Below, piece after piece: positions 8,055 to 16,244 of a stretch of 64,000 bases of DNA. Source of the stretch: Lachnospiraceae bacterium (lineage in GTDB: Bacteria > Bacillota > Clostridia > Lachnospirales > Lachnospiraceae); NCBI GenBank assembly GCA_017962105.1, contig JAGCVY010000086.1, positions 40,190-104,189 of the forward strand, in the 5' to 3' direction. Below the pieces are notes generated by a model, which was not told the DNA's origin, ran no database searches, and worked only from the letters and a program-made list of their open reading frames with translations. The position numbers and the translations under genes are program-made. Every line of letters begins with the position of its first letter. Position 1 is the first letter of the stretch.

Positions 8055-9848
8055 ATGGACAAGAAAAACAAGTATCCTAAATCCCGCCTCGGCTGGCTTT
8101 GGGAAAACATGGAGGGCCGCCACGCCCTGTTCATCACGGCGCTGCTCGGCACCGCGCTGTACAACGTGCTCCAGCTGGTGGTTCCTCATTTTTCGAGGCA
8201 GTTGATCAACCTGTTTTCGGAGGCGCAGAAAACCGGCCAGCCCTTAAGCGACAAGGAGGACACCATCTACACGCTGATCGGGCTGATGGTGGGCCTTACG
8301 CTGTTCCGCGTCATCGTCGTGTACCTCGACTGTATGGCGTATGAGCGGGTTTCCCAGGGCACGCTGTTCCGGATCCGCAACTTCCTCTATAACAAAATTC
8401 AGCGGCAGGACATGAAGTTCTACAGCACCTACCGGACCGGCGACCTGATGACCCGCGTCACCGGCGACCTGGATGCGGTGCGCCACAACATCGCGTGGGT
8501 AATCCGCAGCATCGTGGAGTCGATCACACTCTTCTGCTCCGCGGCAGTCTACTTCTTCCTCATCGATGTGGGTCTGGCGCTTTGCATTGTTTCCATCGCT
8601 CCGCTGATCTTCTTCATCGTATTAAAATTCCGCAAAAAAGTCGGTCCGATGCACAAGGCGCTCCGCGAGAAGCTCGCCGGCATGAACACCGATGCGCAGG
8701 AAAATATCTCCGGCAACCGCGTGGTCAAGGCATTTGCCCGGGAGGAGTACGAGAAGGCGAAGTTCGACCGTTCCAATCAGGACTACCGCGACACCAACAT
8801 CAAGACGCAGATGGTGTGGCTTAAGTTCTTCCCCTTCGTCGAGCTGATCGCCAACGCGCTTCCCGTGATCCTTCTCATGGTGGGCGGCGTGTTCATCATC
8901 AACGGCCGCATCAGCATGGGCGACTACACCGCATTTTCCCTCCTGATCTGGGCCATCGCGAACCCGATGCGCATGATGGGCAACATCATGAACGAGTTCC
9001 AGCGCTTCAGCGCGGCCTCCGACAAGGTTATGGAAATCTACTACTCCGAGGCGGAGATCGTGGACCATCCCGACGCCATTGCGCATCCCGAGCGCTTCGA
9101 GGGCAGAGTCGAGTTCGACCATGTCAGTTTCCAATATGAGGACGGCAAATTACCTGTCCTTAAGGACATCACCTTCACCGCCGAGCCCGGCGAGACCATC
9201 GCCATCATCGGCGAGACCGGCTGCGGCAAAACCTCGCTGATCCAGATGATACCGCGGTTCTACGAACCGAACTCCGGCTCGGTCCGCGTGGACGGCGTTC
9301 CGGTGGAAAACTACAAGCTGACCGACCTCCGCAAGAACATCGGTCTGGCGACGCAGGACGTCCTGCTGTACTCCGACACGATCGAAGGCAATATCTCGTA
9401 CGGCGCCATGGCGCTTACCGCAGAAGAGGTCGAGAAATACGCCCGCTACTCCGCGGCGTCCGACTTCATCCACCACATGCCGGAAGGCTACGACACCATC
9501 GTCGGTGAGCGTGGCGTGGGCCTCTCTGGCGGTCAGAAGCAGCGCATCTCGCTGGCGCGGGCGCTCGCTATCCGGCCTTCCATCCTGATCCTCGACGACA
9601 CGACCTCCGCCGTCGATATGGAGACGGAGAAACAGATTCAGCACAGCTTGCGGAATCTGGATTTTCCGTGTACGAAGATCATCATTGCACAGCGTATTTC
9701 GACGACGAAATTCTGCGACAAGATCCTTGTCTTAAAGGACGGCCGGATCATCGAGTCCGGCAACCACAGAGAGCTCGTCGCCGCAGGCGGGTACTACGCG
9801 GAGCTTGTGAAACTGCAGCTCGGCGAGTCACTCGTCAGTGCATCGTAA
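8055..9848 (+). CDS. ABC exporter half-transporter, subunit with degenerate ATP site
   Basis: 597 residues: a six-helix exporter membrane domain (about 20-330) and a nucleotide-binding domain. Walker A GETGCGKT (386-393) and signature LSGGQ (490-494) are intact. The catalytic Glu after Walker B is Asp (LILDDTTS, D515) and the switch His is Gln (AQRIST, Q546). These changes are the hallmark of the subunit that forms the non-hydrolytic site in heterodimeric multidrug exporters (TM287/288, BmrCD type). The partner gene starts 14 bases downstream. Likely exports drugs, peptides or lipids; substrate unknown. Confidence 0.93.
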   Translation: MDKKNKYPKSRLGWLWENMEGRHALFITALLGTALYNVLQLVVPHFSRQLINLFSEAQKTGQPLSDKEDTIYTLIGLMVGLTLFRVIVVYLDCMAYERVSQGTLFRIRNFLYNKIQRQDMKFYSTYRTGDLMTRVTGDLDAVRHNIAWVIRSIVESITLFCSAAVYFFLIDVGLALCIVSIAPLIFFIVLKFRKKVGPMHKALREKLAGMNTDAQENISGNRVVKAFAREEYEKAKFDRSNQDYRDTNIKTQMVWLKFFPFVELIANALPVILLMVGGVFIINGRISMGDYTAFSLLIWAIANPMRMMGNIMNEFQRFSAASDKVMEIYYSEAEIVDHPDAIAHPERFEGRVEFDHVSFQYEDGKLPVLKDITFTAEPGETIAIIGETGCGKTSLIQMIPRFYEPNSGSVRVDGVPVENYKLTDLRKNIGLATQDVLLYSDTIEGNISYGAMALTAEEVEKYARYSAASDFIHHMPEGYDTIVGERGVGLSGGQKQRISLARALAIRPSILILDDTTSAVDMETEKQIQHSLRNLDFPCTKIIIAQRISTTKFCDKILVLKDGRIIESGNHRELVAAGGYYAELVKLQLGESLVSAS

Positions 9849-9862
9849 GGAGGTGACGGATC

Positions 9863-11644
9863 ATGGCTGAAAAAAATACCTACAAACAGGACGAACGCCT
9901 TGACGAGCCCTTTAATATCCGACATCTCCTGCTCGCTTCGGCGTATATCAAAAAATACCTTCCGAAAATGGCCCTGGCGCTGATCATCAGTGCCCTCGGC
10001 GCCGCTTCCGGACTGCTGGCCCCGATCTTCACCCAGAAGGCCATCGACGACGCCATCCCGAACGCGGACAAGCCATACCTGTTCCTTTTGGGCGGAATGC
10101 TGGTCCTGGTCTTCGCCGTAAGCGTCATCCTCGGACTGATCCGGTCCAAACTGATGATCCGCGTTTCGCAGAGCATCATTTACGACATCCGAAAGGACCT
10201 GTTCGCGCACCTTCAGAAGCTGCCGTTCCAGTACTACGATGACCGGCCTCACGGCAAGATCCTGATCCGTGTCGTCAACTACGTAAACTCCGTCTCGGAT
10301 ATGCTCTCGAACGGCTTGATCAACGTCATTTTGGAAATGATCAACCTGATCCTGATCATCATTTTCATGTTGATCGTGGATGTGCAGATGACCCTCGTGG
10401 TCATGTGCGGCGTGCCGTTCCTCGCAGCGTTCCTGTTCTGGATCAAGAACCGCCAGCGCAAGGCATGGCAGCGCGTGTCCAACAAGAACTCGAACCTGAA
10501 CGCCTATCTACAGGAAAATATCGTCGGCGCAAGGATCACCCAGATCTTCGCCCGCGAGGACGAGAATGCCAAGATCTTCTCCGGTCTTGCGGATGACTGC
10601 CGCCACACCTGGATGCACGCCGTGCGCTGCAACAACCTGGTATGGCCCGGTATCGACGCGATCTCCGTATGTATCCGCGCCGCCATCTTCATCTCCGGTA
10701 TGATCCTGTTCGGGCAGGGCGCCAAATCCATCGGTACCATTCTCGCGATCTCGAGCTACTCCTCGCGGTTCTGGCAGCCGATCATGAGCCTTGGAAACAT
10801 TTTCAACAACTTCTTAAACAACATGGCTTACCTAGAGCGTATCTTCGAGACTCTCGGCGAGCCGGTAACCGTGGACGACGCACCGGATGCCACGGAGATG
10901 CAGCCCATCAAGGGCGCCGTCTCCTTCCGGGATGTGTGCTTCTCCTACGAGGAGGGCAAGGAAATCCTGCACAAGGTTTCCTTCGACGTAAAGCCTGGAA
11001 TGAGCGTCGCGCTGGTGGGACCCACCGGCGCCGGCAAGAGCACGATCGTGAACCTTATCTCCCGCTTCTACAACGTGGATTCCGGCCAGGTTTTGATCGA
11101 CGGTCAGGACATCTCCGAAGTGACACTTGCTTCCCTGCGAAGCCAGATGGGCATCATGATGCAGGACAGCTTCATCTTCTCCGGAACCATCCGCGACAAC
11201 ATCCTCTACGGTAAGCTTGACGCCAACGACGAGGAGATTGTGAAAGCCTCGAAGCTTGTCTGCGCCGACTCCTTCATCCGCGGCATGTCCGACGGCTACA
11301 ACACCGAAGTCAAAGAGCGCGGCTCCCTCTTAAGCCAGGGCCAGAAGCAGCTGATCTCCTTCGCCCGCACCGTGCTCTCCGACCCCGCCATCCTCATTCT
11401 CGACGAGGCAACCTCGAGCATCGACGTGCAGACAGAGAAAGCTCTCCAGCAGGGCCTGAACTCCATGCTGAAGGGCCGTACCTCCTTCATCATCGCGCAC
11501 CGTCTCTCGACGATCCGCGGATGCGACCTGATCATGTACATCAACGACGGCGGCATCACGGAAGCCGGTACCCACGACGAGCTGATGGCGAAGAAGGGGG
11601 ATTACTACCACCTGTACACCTCGCAGCTGGAGGATATCGCGTAG
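9863..11644 (+). CDS. ABC exporter half-transporter, catalytically complete partner
   Basis: 593 residues with an exporter membrane domain and a nucleotide-binding domain. Walker A GPTGAGKS (386-393), Walker B LILDEATS with the catalytic Glu, and switch His in IAHRLST are all present, while the signature is altered to LSQGQ (490-494). In heterodimers of this type the altered signature faces the degenerate Walker B of the partner, so the two proteins together form one working and one degenerate ATP site. Start supported by AAGGAGGTGACGGATC. It is co-transcribed with the upstream subunit. Confidence 0.93.
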   Translation: MAEKNTYKQDERLDEPFNIRHLLLASAYIKKYLPKMALALIISALGAASGLLAPIFTQKAIDDAIPNADKPYLFLLGGMLVLVFAVSVILGLIRSKLMIRVSQSIIYDIRKDLFAHLQKLPFQYYDDRPHGKILIRVVNYVNSVSDMLSNGLINVILEMINLILIIIFMLIVDVQMTLVVMCGVPFLAAFLFWIKNRQRKAWQRVSNKNSNLNAYLQENIVGARITQIFAREDENAKIFSGLADDCRHTWMHAVRCNNLVWPGIDAISVCIRAAIFISGMILFGQGAKSIGTILAISSYSSRFWQPIMSLGNIFNNFLNNMAYLERIFETLGEPVTVDDAPDATEMQPIKGAVSFRDVCFSYEEGKEILHKVSFDVKPGMSVALVGPTGAGKSTIVNLISRFYNVDSGQVLIDGQDISEVTLASLRSQMGIMMQDSFIFSGTIRDNILYGKLDANDEEIVKASKLVCADSFIRGMSDGYNTEVKERGSLLSQGQKQLISFARTVLSDPAILILDEATSSIDVQTEKALQQGLNSMLKGRTSFIIAHRLSTIRGCDLIMYINDGGITEAGTHDELMAKKGDYYHLYTSQLEDIA

Positions 11645-11658
11645 GCAGCCTGACACAC

Positions 11659-11692
11659 AAAAAAACCCGGCGGAATCCGCCGGGATTTTTTG
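11659..11692. terminator. Bidirectional terminator
   Basis: The CCCGGCGGA/TCCGCCGGG stem (11666-11684) is flanked by an A-run on the left and a T-run on the right. It can end both the ABC operon and the convergent trpB2 gene. Confidence 0.9.
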
Positions 11693-11711
11693 CGTCTTAT
11701 TCGTCTTTTGA

Positions 11712-13085
11712 TCAATCCATCTTCGGGAGCTTTGCAAGGCTTGCAGCAATCTCCTCGTCGGACGGAATGTAGTCGCTCATCTCACCGTTGTTGAACTTCT
11801 CGTAGGCAACAAGGTCGAAGTAGCCGGTACCGGTCAGACCGAAGAGAATGGTCTTCTCCTCGCCGGTCTCCTTGCACTTGAGAGCCTCGTCGATGGCGAC
11901 ACGGATTGCATGGGAGCTCTCCGGTGCGGGAAGGATACCCTCAACGCGGGCAAACATCTCCGCAGCCTCGAACACCTTCGTCTGCTCAACGCTCGTAGCC
12001 TCCATGTAGCCGTCTGCGTACAGCTGGGAGAGCGTGCTGCTCATGCCGTGGTAGCGAAGGCCGCCTGCGTGGTTCGGAGCGGGCATGAAGTTGCTGCCGA
12101 GCGTGTACATCTTCGCGAGCGGGCAAACCATACCGGTGTCGCAGAAGTCGTATGCATACTTGCCGCGCGTGAAGCTCGGGCAGGATGCCGGCTCTACGGC
12201 GATGATGCGGTAATCCTTCTCACCGCGGAGCTTCTCGCCCATGAACGGAGCGATGAGACCGCCGAGGTTGGAGCCGCCGCCTGCGCAGCCGATGATCATG
12301 TCGGGAACGATGCCGTATTTGTCGAGAGCGGCCTTGGTCTCAAGACCGATCACGGACTGATGAAGGAGTACCTGGTTCAAAACGGAACCGAGCACGTAGC
12401 GGTATCCCGGATTGCTCACGGCAACCTCAACCGCCTCGGAGATAGCGCAGCCAAGGCTTCCGCCGGTTCCCGGATGAGCGGCAAGGATTCTCTTGCCGAC
12501 TTCGGTGGTCTCCGAAGGAGAAGGAGTAACGCTCGCTCCGTAGGTTCTCATAACCTCGCGGCGGAACGGCTTCTGCTCATAGGAAACCTTTACCATGAAC
12601 ACCTTGCAGTCAAGACCGAGGTAAGCGCACGCCATCGAGAGCGCCGTGCCCCACTGGCCTGCTCCGGTCTCGGTGGTAACGCCCTTGAGGCCCTGCTTCT
12701 TAGCGTAGTAAGCCTGAGCGATAGCGGAGTTCAGCTTGTGGCTTCCGCTGGTGTTGTTACCCTCGAATTTGTAGTAAATCTTCGCGGGAGTTCCGAGCTT
12801 CTTCTCAAGGCAGTACGCACGCACCAACGGCGACGGACGATACATCTTGTAGAATTCACGGATCTCGTCGGGAATCGGGATATATGCAGTATCATTGTCG
12901 AGCTCCTGCTTTACGAGCTCCTCGCAGAAAACTCCGCCGAGTTCCTCAGCCGTCATGGGCTGGTGGGTTCCCGGGTTAAGAAGCGGCGCCGGCTTGTTCT
13001 TCATGTCGGCACGCATGTTGTACCATGCCTTGGGCATCTCCTGCTCTTCGAGATAAATCTTGTAAGGGATTTCTGTGTTCGACAT
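11712..13085 (-). CDS. trpB: Tryptophan synthase beta-like enzyme, TrpB2 type
   Basis: 457 residues, longer than the ~400 of TrpB1, with the N-terminal extension of the TrpB2 group. The PLP lysine is K117 in GSHKLNSA and the phosphate-binding loop is GCAGGGSN. It makes tryptophan from indole and serine (or phosphoserine). No trpA or other trp gene is nearby, which fits indole salvage by a stand-alone enzyme. The start at 13085 is chosen because AAAGGAGACACAACG precedes it and because an upstream in-frame start would lie inside the leader terminator. Expression is under a tryptophan T-box (13122-13405). Confidence 0.93.
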   Translation of the reverse strand: MSNTEIPYKIYLEEQEMPKAWYNMRADMKNKPAPLLNPGTHQPMTAEELGGVFCEELVKQELDNDTAYIPIPDEIREFYKMYRPSPLVRAYCLEKKLGTPAKIYYKFEGNNTSGSHKLNSAIAQAYYAKKQGLKGVTTETGAGQWGTALSMACAYLGLDCKVFMVKVSYEQKPFRREVMRTYGASVTPSPSETTEVGKRILAAHPGTGGSLGCAISEAVEVAVSNPGYRYVLGSVLNQVLLHQSVIGLETKAALDKYGIVPDMIIGCAGGGSNLGGLIAPFMGEKLRGEKDYRIIAVEPASCPSFTRGKYAYDFCDTGMVCPLAKMYTLGSNFMPAPNHAGGLRYHGMSSTLSQLYADGYMEATSVEQTKVFEAAEMFARVEGILPAPESSHAIRVAIDEALKCKETGEEKTILFGLTGTGYFDLVAYEKFNNGEMSDYIPSDEEIAASLAKLPKMD

Positions 13086-13121
13086 CGTTGTGTCTCCTTT
13101 CTTTTGTGTCGGGACAAATTG

Positions 13122-13405
13122 AAAAATCCTGTCCCGCATTAATTTGGTTAATGCCGGGACAGGATTAATATCTCATTCCTGCGGTGCCACCCTGCTTGAT
13201 GCTCTCGCATCCTCTCGTGCATACGTATCATATGCGGGTCGTTGTTGACGGGGAATCCTTGCCCCGGCGCCCATACTCCGGCTTGCGCCGTTTCCTCTTG
13301 CCCTCAAAAGCCCATTCGATCCTTCGGTCGTTGCCGCAATCCCAGCACCTGCGGCTCTCTGTGTACTCCCTGATGAAGAACCTACTCACTCTTTCTCATC
13401 GGTTT
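13122..13405 (-). promoter_or_regulatory. Tryptophan T-box leader
   Basis: On the minus strand the leader has AGAGAGCCG and GGTGCTG elements of stem I, then GAATGGGC in which TGG fits a Trp specifier. It continues to the universal T-box AGGGTGGCACCGCA (13180-13193) and a terminator: arms AATCCTGTCCCG and CGGGACAGGATT plus a T5 run (13122-13165). Uncharged tRNA-Trp would pair with the specifier and T-box and let transcription continue into trpB2. Confidence 0.9.
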
Positions 13406-13410
13406 AATTC

Positions 13411-13439
13411 CTTATACCACCCTATTCCATGCATGTCAA
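13411..13439 (-). promoter_or_regulatory. Promoter of the T-box/trpB2 unit
   Basis: Perfect TTGACA (13434-13439), 17 bases, TATAAG (13411-13416) on the minus strand, immediately ahead of the leader. Confidence 0.7.
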
Positions 13440-13471
13440 GCATTTTTTCACGGCAGGGCCTGACGGCGGTC

Positions 13472-14575
13472 TCACTTGAAGGAATAGTACGTGTAGACGC
13501 CGTCCTTTCTTACGACAAATACGGTATCCCCTTCCCAGTGGGCTTTGTCGCCTTCGACGCAGGCTGTCCCGACGACATTCAGATCCAGGTCGATGAGGTC
13601 GTAGGATTTTCCGTCGTTGGAAACCAACGCGTAGCCGGCGCTGTTAAAGTTGGTCGCATCCTGGTAGAGCGCCTCCGTGTAGCTGTAGCGCTTGTTCAGG
13701 TACCCGTATCTCCCGTCTCTCGCCCGGATGAAAGCGTACTGGTTCGCGATGATCGGAGCGTCCTGACAGCTGCTGATATTCCGGTTAACAAAGGTCTCAA
13801 AGTCGAACTCCATGTTGGGATCCGCCAGGCAGTTTTCCTGGACATCCACAAGGATCAGGGGATTTACGCTGGCATTGCCGTCGTAGGAGGACGGGTAGAA
13901 CGAGACATACCGGGATGCGCACAGATTGTACGGCTTGATATTCTCCTCGCCCTCCGGAAGGACAACGGTCGTATGCGCCTCGCCGGTTTTCTCCCCGCGG
14001 GCGTTGTACATGCAGATCTTGCAGTCGTTGGAACTGTCAATGCAGGTCGTCACAATGGCCGTCTCCGTCTCGGTCAATCCCCACCGGATGACGCACTGGC
14101 TCCAGGCACAGGATTCGTCCGTCGCGATATCGATGGTGTTGATCAGCTTCTCGTCGTAATCATAAATATAGATCCTGTCTTCCCCGTTCTTCCCGCAAAT
14201 GATGGATTCCGGCGTAAAGCGCATCGAATCCACCTCTTTTGAAAGCACAGGAAGATCATATTTGGTACAGCTGATGGGCTCCCCTTCGGTCTCGCCGCAC
14301 ACGGAGCAGGTTTTCGGCTTGTCCAGGGTCCGCGGAGTCCAAGTGTGTCCCAGTGCCTGGCCGTCGAGCATGCCCATGCCGCAACGCCTGCAGTGTATTC
14401 CCGTGGTGCAGGTGGCCTTCTGGAAATCATGGCCGAGAGGCTCCCCCTCGATCTCGCCGCATTTGACGCAGTGCTTCGGCTCGGTACAGGTGGCCTCTTT
14501 CCACTCGTGCTTCGTACAGCATCCGGTCAGCAGCAGAACCGCCAGCACACAGCAGATCCCCAATAGTTTTCTCAT
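13472..14575 (-). CDS. Lipoprotein with Cys/His repeats and WG-like repeats
   Basis: 367 residues. The lipobox is LLTGC near residue 18. Residues about 22-100 hold three copies of the module xATCTxxxxCxxCGxxxGxxLGHxW/F, the same module that makes up most of the giant protein at 57607-62178. The C-terminal part has DGRYGYLNKRY and GYALVSNDGKSYDLIDLD, which resemble WG (KWG) beta repeats. Start chosen at the ATG after GGAGGTGTATC rather than at upstream in-frame starts. Probably membrane-anchored outside the cell. Function unknown; the paired cysteines suggest bound zinc or disulfides. Confidence 0.75.
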   Translation of the reverse strand: MRKLLGICCVLAVLLLTGCCTKHEWKEATCTEPKHCVKCGEIEGEPLGHDFQKATCTTGIHCRRCGMGMLDGQALGHTWTPRTLDKPKTCSVCGETEGEPISCTKYDLPVLSKEVDSMRFTPESIICGKNGEDRIYIYDYDEKLINTIDIATDESCAWSQCVIRWGLTETETAIVTTCIDSSNDCKICMYNARGEKTGEAHTTVVLPEGEENIKPYNLCASRYVSFYPSSYDGNASVNPLILVDVQENCLADPNMEFDFETFVNRNISSCQDAPIIANQYAFIRARDGRYGYLNKRYSYTEALYQDATNFNSAGYALVSNDGKSYDLIDLDLNVVGTACVEGDKAHWEGDTVFVVRKDGVYTYYSFK

Positions 14576-14649
14576 GATACACCTCCGTAATCTTCTCCCC
14601 ATGGCCTTCCCGTGAAGGCCATTTGATTCAGTATAACACATTTTCCGAA

Positions 14650-14688
14650 AAATAAAACCCTCCCTGCGGGATATCCGACAGGGAGGGT
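14650..14688 (-). terminator. Terminator of the xylanase gene
   Basis: ACCCTCCCTG/CAGGGAGGGT stem followed on the minus strand by TTTTATTTTTC. Confidence 0.85.
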
Positions 14689-14705
14689 CGTCATTACTTT
14701 GAAGT

Positions 14706-15962
14706 TTACTGCTCCGGATAATCGAAGCCGGCCTTGTCCTTCATCATCGCAGCACCGTAGAAGGCGTTCTTAACCTTCAGGTTCTTGTTGAAGAGGTTGG
14801 GCTGGTACTCTTTTCTCCAGGACATTCCGTCGGAAAATCCCCAGAACGTCAGGGCGTCAAGCTTGAGGGTGCCTGCGTCGACACGATCCATGAGACCCTT
14901 GATGAGGTCGTAGTAGAAACGGCCCTGATTTGCGAAGGTCTTGGGACTTCCCACCGAAGGATACTGGTATTTGCCGAGGCAGACATCAAGCTCGGTGAGC
15001 TCGATCTTCAGGCCGAGAGCGCTGAGCTGGTCAACGGTCTTGAAGTATGCGTCAAGGCTGTCCTTGGTGTAAAGGTGAGCCTGGAATCCGATACCGTCGA
15101 TCAGGTAGTTGCCCTTGTCATCCACAAGGGTCTTCACAAACTTCTCGAGGGTGTCGGTCTTGAACTGCTCGTTGTAGTCGTTGTAGTACAGGTCGATGCT
15201 CTCCGGAGCGTACTTGTTCGCAAAGTTGAATGCATGCCAGATGAAGTCGTCACCGATGGTAGCGGTCCAGTTGCTCTTGCGAAGGGTACCGTCCTCCATC
15301 CACGCCTCGTTGACAACGTCGTATGCGTAGAAGAGATCGATGTAACCTGCCTCCTCAAGCTTCTCGAACACCTGCTTGATCATGCTCTCCATACGCTTGA
15401 GCATCTCCTCGCGGCCTACCAAAGGCTTGTTGGTGTCGAAATCTTCGTGGAAGATCCAGTTCGGGGTCTGGCTGTACCATACAAGCGTATGGCCGCGGAC
15501 CGCCATGTTGTTCTCCTTCGCCCACTTGAGCATCGAGAGCATGTTGGAGTTGAACTCCACAACGATCTCGCCGGCTTCCTTGCTCTTAGCCTCGCTGAGG
15601 ATGTAGTCCGGCTTCATGTCATTTTCCATCGTAACGCTGTTGAACTGCTCGGTGATGAGCTTCGCCGTGTCAGCGTTGCCGATCATCATCGTCGTAAGGC
15701 AGGTACCGGCCTTTACGCCGTGCTCTGCATAGATATCCTTAAGGGAAACACCGTCCGGATCCGGAAGAGGGGACAGCGTGGGAACGGGGGTCTCCGTCGG
15801 GATCGGGGTAGGCGTATCCGTGGCCGTGGGCTCGGCGGGCGTCTCGGTTGCCGTCGGCTCCGGTGCAGCGGTAGGACTCGTGCTCTTGTTGTCCTTGCCG
15901 CAGGCGATCATAGCGCCCATCACGGAAAGAACCATCAACAAAAGAATCAGTTTCTTCTTCAT
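14706..15962 (-). CDS. GH10 endo-1,4-beta-xylanase lipoprotein
   Basis: 418 residues. Lipobox MIACG with the lipidated C21, then a Pro/Thr-rich linker (about 28-68), then one GH10 domain. The acid/base is E219 in DVVNEAW and the nucleophile E324 in ELTELDV; RGHTLVW is the conserved strand-3 motif. It cleaves xylan outside the cell while tethered to the membrane by lipid. No carbohydrate-binding module is visible. Start supported by AAAGGAG with 7 bases to ATG. It stands alone under the promoter at 16053-16082. Confidence 0.95.
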   Translation of the reverse strand: MKKKLILLLMVLSVMGAMIACGKDNKSTSPTAAPEPTATETPAEPTATDTPTPIPTETPVPTLSPLPDPDGVSLKDIYAEHGVKAGTCLTTMMIGNADTAKLITEQFNSVTMENDMKPDYILSEAKSKEAGEIVVEFNSNMLSMLKWAKENNMAVRGHTLVWYSQTPNWIFHEDFDTNKPLVGREEMLKRMESMIKQVFEKLEEAGYIDLFYAYDVVNEAWMEDGTLRKSNWTATIGDDFIWHAFNFANKYAPESIDLYYNDYNEQFKTDTLEKFVKTLVDDKGNYLIDGIGFQAHLYTKDSLDAYFKTVDQLSALGLKIELTELDVCLGKYQYPSVGSPKTFANQGRFYYDLIKGLMDRVDAGTLKLDALTFWGFSDGMSWRKEYQPNLFNKNLKVKNAFYGAAMMKDKAGFDYPEQ

Positions 15963-16012
15963 GACTCTTACTCCTTTATAAACTCCTTATATCGTCGCGC
16001 AAAGCCTTCTTC

Positions 16013-16176
16013 GGAAAATGCCCGCGCAGTGCCGGGTTCGACACCGTCACGGATTATACCACACCTGCAAGGTTCGATTCAATACGAAGAATGTGGTTTT
16101 TCTGTGTCCTTCGGAAAATGGAAAGAATAAGGAATTCCGTGGAAAATATAGTCCATTCATAAAATTCCCATTTTCC
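16013..16176. repeat. Cluster of four GGAAAAT words in an intergenic region
   Basis: GGAAAAT occurs at 16013-16019, 16113-16119 and 16141-16147, and its complement at 16170-16176. This is the densest cluster of a word found about 59 times in the window (see findings). Confidence 0.7.
16053..16082 (-). promoter_or_regulatory. Xylanase promoter
   Basis: Minus-strand TTGAAT (16077-16082), 18 bases, consensus TATAAT (16053-16058). Confidence 0.55.
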
Positions 16177-16244
16177 GATACGATTAGGGAAGATAATACA
16201 GGAATCACGGAGTTTGATGTACTATACCGTAAGGGAGGTCCCCT

